This document shows positions 34,275-43,088 of a stretch of 64,000 nucleotides of DNA, in pieces. The notes beneath the pieces are model-generated. The model saw only the letters and a list, made by a program, of their open reading frames with translations. It did no database searches and was not told the DNA's origin. The DNA comes from Saccharicrinis sp963665705 (lineage in GTDB: Bacteria; Bacteroidota; Bacteroidia; Bacteroidales; Marinilabiliaceae): positions 2,604,001-2,668,000 of the forward strand of contig OY762448.1 in assembly GCA_963665705.1 (NCBI GenBank), given 5' to 3'. The translations under genes and the position numbers were made by a program. The first letter of the stretch is position 1, and each line of letters starts with the position of its first letter.

Positions 34275-34658
34275 ATGGAAAAGATAACTCCCACAACAGC
34301 AGAACTTGAAGTTTTAAATATTCTTTGGAAAAAAGAACCTTTAACAGTAAAAGAAATTCATGAATTAATAACAACAAATAAAAATGTAGGTTATACTACT
34401 ACATTAAAAACAATGCAAAAAATGACAATTAAGGGTTTGCTTCACAGAAAGGCAAATGGAAAAAGTCATTTATATTATGCAACGTATAAACAAGAAGAAA
34501 CAAGAGGTCGTCTACTGGATCGTTTTATCGATTCTGCATTTAGTGGATCTGCATCGTCGCTTATGATGCAGCTTTTGGGAAACCAAAAAACATCAAAAAA
34601 TGAGCTCAATGAAATAAAAAAAATTATTGAACAAATGGAAAACGAATCTAATTCATAA
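34275..34658 (+). CDS. BlaI/MecI-family winged-helix repressor
   Basis: 127-residue repressor of the BlaI/MecI/CopY family. ATG 34275 was chosen; a TTG at 34257 would add six residues and start 2 bases after the second operator. The winged helix covers about residues 7-75 (TTAELEVLNILWKKEPLTVKEI, NVGYTTTLKTMQKMTIKGLL, ANGKSHLYYA). The C-terminal helices make the dimer and carry the site where the partner peptidase normally cuts. The gene is preceded by two perfect operators (autoregulation) and followed, 3 bases past its stop, by the M56 peptidase gene. Confidence 0.92.
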   Translation: MEKITPTTAELEVLNILWKKEPLTVKEIHELITTNKNVGYTTTLKTMQKMTIKGLLHRKANGKSHLYYATYKQEETRGRLLDRFIDSAFSGSASSLMMQLLGNQKTSKNELNEIKKIIEQMENESNS

Positions 34659-34661
34659 ATT

Positions 34662-36485
34662 ATGCAACCAATACAAAGTATTTTCCCGCCCGAAATAACA
34701 GAAGCTCTTGGATGGACAATAGTACATTCTTTATGGCAAGGTACCATTCTGTTATTTTTATTGCTAATACTATTAACTGTATTAAAAAAGTATAGTTCTC
34801 AAGTAAGGTACTTCATAGCCTTTACCATTCTTATTATTATGTTTGGATGGTCTGCGTCTACGTTTGTAAAAGCCTACCATTATGCGCAACAAAAGCAAAA
34901 TGTAAAATACGAACTTCTTAAAAATCCAGAATACTTTAAAGATTTGGTTAACAACAATATTGAAAATACAGATGTAAATCAATCAGAAACAATTAACCTG
35001 AAATTAATTAAAACAAGAGCTTGGTTTCAAAGAAACTTCCCTCTATTCCTTTCCATATGGCTTATTGGGATTGCATTATTTACAGTTAGGTTAATTGGTG
35101 GATTAGCATACAATAGACGATTACGAGGATTACAACTCTTACCATTTGAAGAAAAATGGATAAAAAAAATGATTGAATTCTCAAACGAGTTAAACATTAA
35201 TAAAGTAATTAAAGCATATAAGTCCCCTCATACAACAACCCCTTTAACTCTTGGGTTTATGAAGCCAATCATTCTTTTTCCTGTTAAAGCGTTTACCGGA
35301 TTATCAGAAAAAGAAATTGAAGCTATTATTGCTCATGAATTGGCTCATATTGTTCGCAATGACTATTTATTCAACATCATTCAATCCATTATTGAAATAC
35401 TTTTCTTCTACCACCCTGCCGTTTGGACAATATCCAACAGCATAAGAGATGAGAGAGAACATAGTTGTGATGATATAGCTATTCAACTAACAGGTGATAA
35501 AATTACTTATGCAAAAGCTTTAACAAACGCTGAGATATTTAGTAATACTGAAGAATCATTATCCATGACTTTTGGTAAGAAACCTGGTAATTTATTACAA
35601 AGAATTAAACGCATTCAAAAACACAAAGCCATGAAATCAAATTTTACAGAACGCATAATAGCATCATTCATTATTATAAGTAGCATATTTTTGGTATCCT
35701 TTTCTGTGGGGAATCAAAATATGTATCATAATATTGATACGACATCATCTCAATCCGGCTCTAAGGATTCAACGTATGTATTCGTCGTAAATAAGAATGA
35801 AAAAGTACCTACTAAACAAGAACGCGATAGTTTAATGAAAGTAGTTGAAGCTAATATTAAAGTAGTGAGTAATAAGCAAGCCTCTATTGGAAAGGAAGTA
35901 GAACAAGCTATTGAAGTGGCATTATCTGAAACTGATAAAGCAATCTCTCAGGAAATGATAAATGAAATTCACCTTGCGCTTAAAGACATTAACATCAGCG
36001 AGATAATGAGGGATGCTCGAATTGAGGTTGAAGCTGCTATGGATGATATCAATATGGATTCAATTAACATGGAAATTAAAGTAAGTCTTCAGGAAGCTCG
36101 TGATGAAATAACCAAAGAAATGAAAAGTCATAAGCAACACCTGGATAGTACTTCCGAATGTATTGAAGCTCATAAGTTAGGACTTGAAGCTGCAAAAACA
36201 GGAATTGAAATTGCCACTGAGGTTCTGGAAAATTTAGATATTGAGAATATTGTACAAACCTCTTTAGAAGCAGCAAAAACAGCTATTGAAAGCACTAACA
36301 TTGAATTAGAAAACTTAAACATAGATTCTCTTGTTAATGCAGAACTCAAAGACATAGACATTGAGCTGGAGAAGGAAAATTTAATTCAGGAAAGGGAAAA
36401 ATTAAAAAGAGAAATGGAATCTCTGAAACAGGAAATGAAACAACTTAAAAAAGAGATGAAACAAGCTGCAAAAGAAGAGAATTAG
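34662..36485 (+). CDS. BlaR1-like M56 membrane metallopeptidase with coiled-coil C-terminus
   Basis: Membrane sensor-protease that would inactivate its partner repressor. 607 residues: three N-terminal helices (about 24-40, 49-66, 125-145), a cytosolic gluzincin domain with HELAH at 225-229 and the downstream Glu region DEREHSCD (263-270), a fourth helix (about 330-350), then an extracytoplasmic region of about 250 residues. That region lacks the penicillin-binding sensor domain of BlaR1/MecR1. It is instead charged, helical and repetitive (two EAAKTGIEIATEVLENL / EAAKTAIESTNIELENL units) and ends in an E/K-rich coiled coil. The signal is therefore unlikely to be a covalently bound beta-lactam. 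Confidence 0.88.
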   Translation: MQPIQSIFPPEITEALGWTIVHSLWQGTILLFLLLILLTVLKKYSSQVRYFIAFTILIIMFGWSASTFVKAYHYAQQKQNVKYELLKNPEYFKDLVNNNIENTDVNQSETINLKLIKTRAWFQRNFPLFLSIWLIGIALFTVRLIGGLAYNRRLRGLQLLPFEEKWIKKMIEFSNELNINKVIKAYKSPHTTTPLTLGFMKPIILFPVKAFTGLSEKEIEAIIAHELAHIVRNDYLFNIIQSIIEILFFYHPAVWTISNSIRDEREHSCDDIAIQLTGDKITYAKALTNAEIFSNTEESLSMTFGKKPGNLLQRIKRIQKHKAMKSNFTERIIASFIIISSIFLVSFSVGNQNMYHNIDTTSSQSGSKDSTYVFVVNKNEKVPTKQERDSLMKVVEANIKVVSNKQASIGKEVEQAIEVALSETDKAISQEMINEIHLALKDINISEIMRDARIEVEAAMDDINMDSINMEIKVSLQEARDEITKEMKSHKQHLDSTSECIEAHKLGLEAAKTGIEIATEVLENLDIENIVQTSLEAAKTAIESTNIELENLNIDSLVNAELKDIDIELEKENLIQEREKLKREMESLKQEMKQLKKEMKQAAKEEN

Positions 36486-36544
36486 TTATACTGAACCCTG
36501 ATATTTTAAACTTACACGTTTTGTGATATAGTGTCAGTTACAAT

Positions 36545-36572
36545 AAAAAACGCCGCAAATGCGGCGTTTTTT
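36545..36572. terminator. Bidirectional terminator, blaR-like gene / valS
   Basis: AAAAAACGCCGC, loop AAAT, GCGGCGTTTTTT: a perfect 12-base-pair stem including A/T tails, between two convergent genes. Confidence 0.92.
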
Positions 36573-36614
36573 GTATAAATATTATTCGATATATTTTTTA
36601 TAAAAATACTGTTA

Positions 36615-39242
36615 TCATTTTCCAAAATTAGCAATACTTTCTTGTATAGCTTTTATCTTAGTTTCAGCATCAGCCTGTTTTTGTTTTTCAATAGCTACTA
36701 CTTTTTCAGGAGCATTATTCACAAAACGTTCATTACTCAATTTTTTCATTACCGAATTTAAAAATCCCTGCTGGTATTTTAATTCTTCCTCCAAACGAGC
36801 AATCTCAGCATCTACATCCAATAATTCACCCATTGGAATGAAAAACTCATTCGCTTTAACCATAAATGATAATGCACCTGATACTTTTTCTGTTACAAAA
36901 TCAATTTTTTCAGCATTAGCTAATTTTGCCAAAACAGCATCAAAGCTTTTATCATAATTACCTGCATTATCTAAAATACTCAATGCAACAACTTCTTTAT
37001 TAGCAATATTCCTTTGTTTACGAACATTACGAACTCCGACAATAGCTTCTTTTGTTAATTCAAAATTAGCTAATATTTTTTCATTAGTATCTGTAGCAAC
37101 TGGCATTTCTGAAACCATAATACTCTCCCCTTCTTTTCTTTCGTCAAGCAACTGCCATATTTCTTCTGAGATAAATGGCATAAAAGGATGAAGCAAACGT
37201 AAAATTTTATCAAAATTCTCAATTGTTGCTTTGTATGTTTTAGCATCTATAGGTTGTTGATAACCTGGCTTTACAATTTCAAGATACCACGACGAAAAAT
37301 CATCTCTAAATAACGTATATACCGTCATTAAAGCGTCTGATATACGGAATTTATTAAAATGATCGTCAACTAAGGCTATAGTCTGGTTTAATTTTTGAGC
37401 AAACCACTCAATTCCTTTCGTTGCACTTTCTGGTTGAGCAATAGAATCATCAACATTCCATCCTTTTACCAAACGGAATGCATTCCATATTTTATTAGAA
37501 AAATTACGTCCCTGCTCTGTTAAACTATCATCAAATAATAAATCCCCACCTGCAGGAGAGCATAACAACATTCCAACACGAACACCATCAGCACCGTATT
37601 TTGCAATTAAATCCAAAGGATCCGGAGAGTTCCCCAATTGCTTACTCATTTTTCGGCCTTGTTTATCACGGACCATTCCTGTAAAATATACATTTTTAAA
37701 TGGGAATGTACCTTTAAATTCGTAACCAGCCATAATCATACGAGCTACCCAAAAAAAGATAATATCATGACCTGTAACCAAGTCACTTGTAGGGTAATAG
37801 TAATCAATTTCTTCTTTATCAGGATTAAATCCATCAAATACAGAAATAGGCCATAACCATGATGAAGCCCATGTATCTAACACATCTTCTTCTTGTCTTA
37901 AATCTTTAGCTGTTAACTCCGGATTTCCATCTTTTTCTCTGGCTAATTTTAAAGCTTCCTCTATATTTTTAGCAACAACAAAATCTCCGTTATCTAAATA
38001 ATACACCGGTATTCTATGTCCCCAATATAACTGACGAGAAATACACCAATCCTTAACGTTTTCCATCCAGTGACGGTAAACATTTTTAAATTTTGGCGGA
38101 TGAAACTGTACTTCATCAGTCATCACGGCGTCCAATGCTGTTTTAGCCATATCAGACATTTTCAAGAACCACTGTGTTGATAATTTTGGTTCAATTACAG
38201 CACCTGTTCTTTCTGAACATCCAACTTTGTTATCATAATCCTCAATTTTTAATAAGTTACCAGCTTTCTGTAACTCCGGGATTATTTCATCACGTACTAC
38301 AAAACGATCTTTACCAACAAACATCCCTGCTGCTTCACTTAACGTTCCGTCATCATTCAAAATGTCGATACTCTCCAGGTTATGAGTCATACCAATTTCA
38401 TAGTCATGGATATCGTGAGCCGGTGTAATTTTCAAACATCCGGTACCAAACTCCATATCAACATATTCATCCTCAATAATTGGAATTGATCTGTTAATTA
38501 ATGGAACCAATACTCTTTTCCCTTTCAGATGCTTAAAACGCTCATCCTTAGGATTAATACATACAGCAGTATCTCCCAAAATAGTTTCAGGACGTGTTGT
38601 TGCAATAGTAACATGTCCATCTTCTCCTTCTATCTTATATAACAGATAATATAATTTCGAATGTAAATCCTTATATATAACTTCTTCATCAGATACCGCT
38701 GTTAGAGCATCCGGATCCCAATTTACCATGCGAACACCACGGTATATCAATCCTTTTTCGTGTAATTTAACAAATGTATCAATTACAGCTTCACTCCTAG
38801 TTTCATCTAAAGTAAAACAAGTTCTATCCCAATCACATGAAGCTCCTAGTTTTTTAAGTTGCTCAAGAATAATACCTCCATGTTTATCAGTCCACTCCCA
38901 TGCATGTTTTAAAAATTCATCGCGCGATAAATCTGCTTTATCAATACCCTCATTTTTTAATTTAGCAACTACTTTTGCCTCTGTAGCAATTGATGCATGG
39001 TCTGTACCCGGAACCCAGCAAGCATTTTTACCTAACATACGGGCTCTTCTTACTAAAATATCCTGAATGGTATTATTCAGCATATGTCCCATATGTAAAA
39101 CCCCTGTAACATTTGGTGGTGGAATGACGACTGTATAAGGCTCTCTTTCATCCGGTTCTGAATGAAAATACTTTTGGTCCATCCAATACTTATACCATTT
39201 GTCTTCCGTTTCGGCGGGATTGTACGTGCTCGCTAATTCCAT
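36615..39242 (-). CDS. valS: Valyl-tRNA synthetase
   Basis: Class I aminoacyl-tRNA synthetase that charges tRNA-Val, 875 residues from ATG 39242 (MELASTYNPAETEDKWYKYW, the usual ValRS opening; an in-frame ATG 33 bases upstream is less likely). The HIGH motif is HMGH at 50-53 in PPPNVTGVLHMGHMLN, KMSKS is GRKMSKQLGN, the editing domain contains TTRPETILGDTAV, and the C-terminus is the ValRS coiled-coil arm (EIARLEEELKYQQGFLNSVMKKLSNERFV). All motifs intact. Single essential gene, no operon partner. Confidence 0.97.
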   Translation of the reverse strand: MELASTYNPAETEDKWYKYWMDQKYFHSEPDEREPYTVVIPPPNVTGVLHMGHMLNNTIQDILVRRARMLGKNACWVPGTDHASIATEAKVVAKLKNEGIDKADLSRDEFLKHAWEWTDKHGGIILEQLKKLGASCDWDRTCFTLDETRSEAVIDTFVKLHEKGLIYRGVRMVNWDPDALTAVSDEEVIYKDLHSKLYYLLYKIEGEDGHVTIATTRPETILGDTAVCINPKDERFKHLKGKRVLVPLINRSIPIIEDEYVDMEFGTGCLKITPAHDIHDYEIGMTHNLESIDILNDDGTLSEAAGMFVGKDRFVVRDEIIPELQKAGNLLKIEDYDNKVGCSERTGAVIEPKLSTQWFLKMSDMAKTALDAVMTDEVQFHPPKFKNVYRHWMENVKDWCISRQLYWGHRIPVYYLDNGDFVVAKNIEEALKLAREKDGNPELTAKDLRQEEDVLDTWASSWLWPISVFDGFNPDKEEIDYYYPTSDLVTGHDIIFFWVARMIMAGYEFKGTFPFKNVYFTGMVRDKQGRKMSKQLGNSPDPLDLIAKYGADGVRVGMLLCSPAGGDLLFDDSLTEQGRNFSNKIWNAFRLVKGWNVDDSIAQPESATKGIEWFAQKLNQTIALVDDHFNKFRISDALMTVYTLFRDDFSSWYLEIVKPGYQQPIDAKTYKATIENFDKILRLLHPFMPFISEEIWQLLDERKEGESIMVSEMPVATDTNEKILANFELTKEAIVGVRNVRKQRNIANKEVVALSILDNAGNYDKSFDAVLAKLANAEKIDFVTEKVSGALSFMVKANEFFIPMGELLDVDAEIARLEEELKYQQGFLNSVMKKLSNERFVNNAPEKVVAIEKQKQADAETKIKAIQESIANFGK

Positions 39243-39446
39243 TGTTAAATAATTATTTATATTATCGAAATACATTCAATTAATTTGAATAACTATAAGT
39301 TATCATATAATTAGATTAGTATTTCAGATTAATGATTCATTTTTAATAAGCTGCAAAAATATAAAAAATACCACACACAAGAACATCTCCAAAGTCTGTT
39401 TATTTTGAATAATTAAATCTAAAGCTGATTTTTAACCCGGAACAAA

Positions 39447-39480
39447 TAAAAAAGGCCGGATAATTTAGAATTAACCGACC
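39447..39480 (-). terminator. Terminator at the end of the TlpA/SusCD operon
   Basis: On the minus strand GGTCGGTTAATT pairs imperfectly with AATTATCCGGCC and is followed by a T-run (A-run 39447-39453 on plus). It lies about 27 bases past the stop of the last gene in the sigma-factor-controlled locus. Confidence 0.75.
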
Positions 39481-39506
39481 TCCAATCTACATTATTTATC
39501 TACCTA

Positions 39507-40757
39507 TTATTTGAAAACCTGTTTTAAAACAATATCCAAATCATACCCTCTTACTCCTGCTTTTACAATTCTACCATCTGGTCCCACAAGAATCAAATAT
39601 GGAATACCAGTAATGTTATAATTATTAAACAATTTACTATCAAAATCAGCCTGATACTGAGCCCATGGCATATCCTCCTGCTCCATAGCGTTAAACCATG
39701 CTTTTTTTGATTTTGTGATGTCGTCCGCAGAAACGCTAACCACATCCAATCCTTGATCATGATACTGATTATACAACTTTTTAATATGAGGAATGGCATC
39801 CCGGCAGTAGCCACACCAGGAAGCCCAAAAATCAATCAAAGTATAATGTCCTTCAACAAACTCAGAACCTAATTGAATGGTATCTCCTTTTAATGTAGAT
39901 ACTTTGCCATCCATAAAAGGTGCTCCTTTTACAAAGTTCAAACACCTTTTCGACAATATTTCAAGTGTATCAATTTGTTTTGGATTGAATGAACCGGACT
40001 TTTTCAACGCCGATATCCAGTTTGCTGTTTTTTTAGAGTCCGGTATAGAAATGGATTCATAATAACTGACTGCTTTAGCAATACTCTCATCTATACGTTC
40101 TTCATAATGCGAGTCCATACTCATGGCAGCAAAGGCCAAATCGTATGCCACCTGGCTGCCTGAATGTTTAAGTATAAAATCATTTAAAATCTGATCCCTA
40201 TGCTTTTGAAGGCTTAACAATTTGCGCTGATTTTTATGTGCTTTTTGTAATTCAACCTCAGTTTTTTGGTGAGAAAGAACCGTGTCAGTCACAAAATTCA
40301 TACTTATTACTGCTGCCTGATTTACATATGGACGTACATTACTCAAATATTCTTCGTATAAAACATTTGCTTCGGAGCCCGTTATTACCGGACGAATACT
40401 TGTTGTATCAGAATAATCATAGTAATTTTCGAACTCATTAAAATTACCCGTACATGTAATTTGCCCGTTTTCGATGTAAACCAGCGATGATTTTAATGTT
40501 GAAAACGGAGGAACATTGGGAACAGCAATATATAAACGATACAATTTAGGTTGCTCTAATTGTCCTTTAATAACAAAATTACCATTTACCATTTCCGCAG
40601 TATCTTCCTCATTGCTAATTGGATCAACCAAACGAACCAAACCTTTTTCTACAATTCCGGAAAGCTCACCTTTAAATGTATATGATGACTTTTCCTGGCA
40701 CGAAATTATCGATACCACAATAAGCAATATGGCTACTATTTTTAATATTTTATTCAT
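39507..40757 (-). CDS. TlpA-like thiol-disulfide oxidoreductase lipoprotein with DUF4369 (copy 1)
   Basis: 416-residue lipoprotein (Cys20 after VVSIIS). N-terminal DUF4369 beta domain (about 25-130: YTFKGELSGIVEKGLVRLVD, GNFVIKGQLEQPKLYRLYI), a helical middle part, and a C-terminal thioredoxin-fold domain with the active site WASWCGYC, the cis-Pro in NITGIPYLILVG, and the TlpA-type DFWAS start. It should reduce or form disulfides in the periplasm or at the outer membrane. Close paralogue of the gene at 40956-42215; the two are separated by a MITE-like element. Last gene of the sigma/FecR/SusCD locus. Confidence 0.88.
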   Translation of the reverse strand: MNKILKIVAILLIVVSIISCQEKSSYTFKGELSGIVEKGLVRLVDPISNEEDTAEMVNGNFVIKGQLEQPKLYRLYIAVPNVPPFSTLKSSLVYIENGQITCTGNFNEFENYYDYSDTTSIRPVITGSEANVLYEEYLSNVRPYVNQAAVISMNFVTDTVLSHQKTEVELQKAHKNQRKLLSLQKHRDQILNDFILKHSGSQVAYDLAFAAMSMDSHYEERIDESIAKAVSYYESISIPDSKKTANWISALKKSGSFNPKQIDTLEILSKRCLNFVKGAPFMDGKVSTLKGDTIQLGSEFVEGHYTLIDFWASWCGYCRDAIPHIKKLYNQYHDQGLDVVSVSADDITKSKKAWFNAMEQEDMPWAQYQADFDSKLFNNYNITGIPYLILVGPDGRIVKAGVRGYDLDIVLKQVFK

Positions 40758-40808
40758 TACAGATTATATTTTGAACAGGGTTAAAACATATTATCATTAA
40801 TTAGTGCT

Positions 40809-40951
40809 TGCAAGAAAACTGCGGCATTATTGTGGCCCCCACCGCTCACCCCTCATCCCCTAAAGGGGAAGCCTCTCGCACCGTGTGGGTTGACACCCTC
40901 CCTTTAGGGAGTTGGAGGGTGCGGGTTGGAATAAATTCGAGCTTTCTTGCA
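40809..40951. repeat. MITE-like GC-rich palindromic element
   Basis: Flanked by an exact 9-base inverted repeat, TGCAAGAAA (40809-40817) and TTTCTTGCA (40943-40951). The interior is much more GC-rich than the genes around it and holds two hairpins: CCCCTAAAGGGG and a CACCCTCCCTTTAGGGAG arm pairing with TTGGAGGGTG. It has no coding capacity. It sits between the two TlpA paralogues. This type of CCCTTTAGGG-containing intergenic palindrome is common in Bacteroidota. Only one copy is in this window. Confidence 0.65.
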
Positions 40952-40955
40952 GGAA

Positions 40956-42215
40956 TTAATTACCATAAATATTTTTAAGGATTAAATCTAAATCAAATCC
41001 CCTCACTCCGGTTTTTAAAATCTTTTTATCAGGAGTGATCAACAAAATATTGGGGATGGCAGCCACACTATAATCTTTAATAATTTCACAATGAAAGTCT
41101 GTCAGAAACTGGGGCCATTCCATTTGCTCGGCATCGACGGCTTTTAGCCATTGATCTTTCATTTGATTTCCATCCAACGATAAACCAATAACATTCAACC
41201 CTTTATCTTTATACTTTTTATATAACTGTTTTAAATGTGGTATTGAAGCCCTGCATGGATGACACCACGAAGCCCAACAATCTATTAACGTGTATTGCCC
41301 TTCCTTTAATTGCGAACTTAATAAAACTGAATCTCCACTAAGTGTAGTTATATATCCATCGATAAATGGAGCTCCCGGAGTAAGGTGAGTGCATTTGTCT
41401 GCCAACTGCCTTAAAGTATCCATCTGATTCGGACTAAACGCATTTTGCTTATTAAGTAAAGAAATCCATTTCTCAACTTTACCAGTTGAAGGTATGGCAA
41501 TATCTTCTGGGTAACCATTGCCATGAGCCCTGTTTTCATCAATCCACTCCTCATAATGCCTGTCCTTTGCAATAGATGCAAGAACAAAATCGTATGCAAG
41601 CTGACTTTTGGCATAAGTCTCAATATACTTATCCTTAATAGAATCGCGTTTACTCAACAAAAAATCCAGTTGTTTCTGCATTTGTAAGGCTTCGGAATAT
41701 TGTTTTTCAGTCATATTTTCAACAGCAACACCAGGATATTCAAGCTTATTACTCACAACTATCGCCTCTTGCATTATGGGGCGTATGTCGTTTAAATAGG
41801 ATTCGTATATCGCATTAGTATTACCTCCTTTTATGGTCATTCTTTTTAATGATGGATCGTTATTCTCAATGTAATTCATTAATTGATGGTACTCGCCCGA
41901 ACAGTGAATGTCGCCATTTTCAATATATAACAAATCGCTTTTGCACTGTGTTACCAGAGAATCCTCAGGACCAATAAAATACAGTCTGTAAATTTTGGGA
42001 ATCTCTTGCTCACCGGTAAATTCAAATTTGCCATCGATAAAAGGTACAGTATCTTCTTTATACGTTTGATAATCTTGTAAAATAGCAACACCCTTTCCCT
42101 CTACTCCGGTTAAATGACCAGAGAGTTTATATGATGTTTCATTATTATCGTTACTACACGACAATAGAAAGCAAATAAAAGCCCCTAAAAAGGGGCATAA
42201 ATAATTTATTTTCAT
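40956..42215 (-). CDS. TlpA-like thiol-disulfide oxidoreductase lipoprotein with DUF4369 (copy 2)
   Basis: 419-residue paralogue of the preceding TlpA gene with the same layout: lipobox Cys20 (FICFLLSC), DUF4369 domain (YKLSGHLTGVEGKGVAILQD, GKFEFTGEQEIPKIYRLYF), helical linker with DRHYEEWIDENRA (matching DSHYEERIDESIA in copy 1), and thioredoxin domain with active site WASWCHPC and cis-Pro in SVAAIPNILLI. The active-site dipeptide differs (HP here, GY in copy 1), which usually shifts redox potential, so the two may do different steps. It starts 11 bases after the stop of the lipoprotein gene upstream, so it is in the same operon. Confidence 0.88.
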   Translation of the reverse strand: MKINYLCPFLGAFICFLLSCSNDNNETSYKLSGHLTGVEGKGVAILQDYQTYKEDTVPFIDGKFEFTGEQEIPKIYRLYFIGPEDSLVTQCKSDLLYIENGDIHCSGEYHQLMNYIENNDPSLKRMTIKGGNTNAIYESYLNDIRPIMQEAIVVSNKLEYPGVAVENMTEKQYSEALQMQKQLDFLLSKRDSIKDKYIETYAKSQLAYDFVLASIAKDRHYEEWIDENRAHGNGYPEDIAIPSTGKVEKWISLLNKQNAFSPNQMDTLRQLADKCTHLTPGAPFIDGYITTLSGDSVLLSSQLKEGQYTLIDCWASWCHPCRASIPHLKQLYKKYKDKGLNVIGLSLDGNQMKDQWLKAVDAEQMEWPQFLTDFHCEIIKDYSVAAIPNILLITPDKKILKTGVRGFDLDLILKNIYGN

Positions 42216-42226
42216 GAATATTTTTA

Positions 42227-43078
42227 TTAGTAGATTACAATATCAAACTTCTCTTTTAATACGCTGTTGAGAACTTCCATTTTGGTAATAATGCGTGTAT
42301 AATCACCATATGTAGCCCTGAAATCATCTTCACTAACTGTGTACATATAATACAAAAACGTTTTTAGATCATGCCGGCGATTAAAACCAGAGTATCCTGT
42401 TGGGGCTTCTATAAAACCGTTATATTGATCATCTTCCGTATATGTTGGCCAAACTTTCATCCAATCATCATAGATATCTGAAGACACATCAAAAAATGGT
42501 TTCAAATCATTACTATAATTTGTAGTTAACTGATAACTTAAATATTGAGATAAGACCGCACTTTTTAATTCTTCTTTCTCACTTAAAGATTTTGATTCAA
42601 TATCCCCCATGTTAATTACCGTAGTTTTTAAACTAATCAAATTGATAAGCGTTTTTAAAGTTCCATAATAATCAACTGACACAAAATCATTTGCTAAAAT
42701 GACTGAGTATGGAGGAAGGATATTCCCTATTTCATTAAGAATATTATTTTGCACAAATTCAGCAGCTTTCTTCATTTCTGAAACTGATGTATACTGATCA
42801 ATAATATAATCATAGCCCGTATAATCTACAACGTAGTTATAATCAACGTCCAGCAAAATTGTATCTGATTCAGATGTATAAAGCGTATCTGTAAACAATA
42901 GTTTAACACCTGTATCTTTAAAAAACTGCCTTTTTAGTTCCGAAACCTCATCTGTTTGGCTCGCTTGAGGTAAAAAATAATCCATTTCAGCATAAGAAGG
43001 GGTCAATTCTTCTTCTTTCTGACAACCCCAAAGCAAGAAAACGAAAATTAAATATAGAATACTTATATACTTTTTCAT
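42227..43078 (-). CDS. SusCD-associated lipoprotein, possible degenerate zinc peptidase relative
   Basis: 283-residue lipoprotein (start 43078, lipobox FLLWGC, Cys19). Its position directly after susD, its length and its overall pattern (short acidic linker, central helical region with LKSAVLSQYLSYQL, then W-rich C-terminal part YDDWMKVWPTY and RHDLKTFLYYMYTVS) resemble the putative zinc-binding metallopeptidases that accompany SusC/SusD pairs. Where that family has HExxH, this protein has SQYLSY (177-182), so it cannot bind zinc in that way. It may be a binding protein derived from a peptidase, or an unrelated lipoprotein. The assignment is tentative. Confidence 0.5.
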   Translation of the reverse strand: MKKYISILYLIFVFLLWGCQKEEELTPSYAEMDYFLPQASQTDEVSELKRQFFKDTGVKLLFTDTLYTSESDTILLDVDYNYVVDYTGYDYIIDQYTSVSEMKKAAEFVQNNILNEIGNILPPYSVILANDFVSVDYYGTLKTLINLISLKTTVINMGDIESKSLSEKEELKSAVLSQYLSYQLTTNYSNDLKPFFDVSSDIYDDWMKVWPTYTEDDQYNGFIEAPTGYSGFNRRHDLKTFLYYMYTVSEDDFRATYGDYTRIITKMEVLNSVLKEKFDIVIY

Positions 43079-43088
43079 AGTTAACATA

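Noticed and set aside
34662..36485. Beta-lactam resistance locus
   Set aside because: The repressor-protease pair is BlaI/BlaR-like, but there is no beta-lactamase or penicillin-binding sensor domain; resistance cannot be claimed.
37638..39066. Several plus-strand open frames of 70-112 codons inside valS
   Set aside because: They lie wholly inside a highly conserved essential gene on the other strand and have no recognisable composition or motif; shadow frames.
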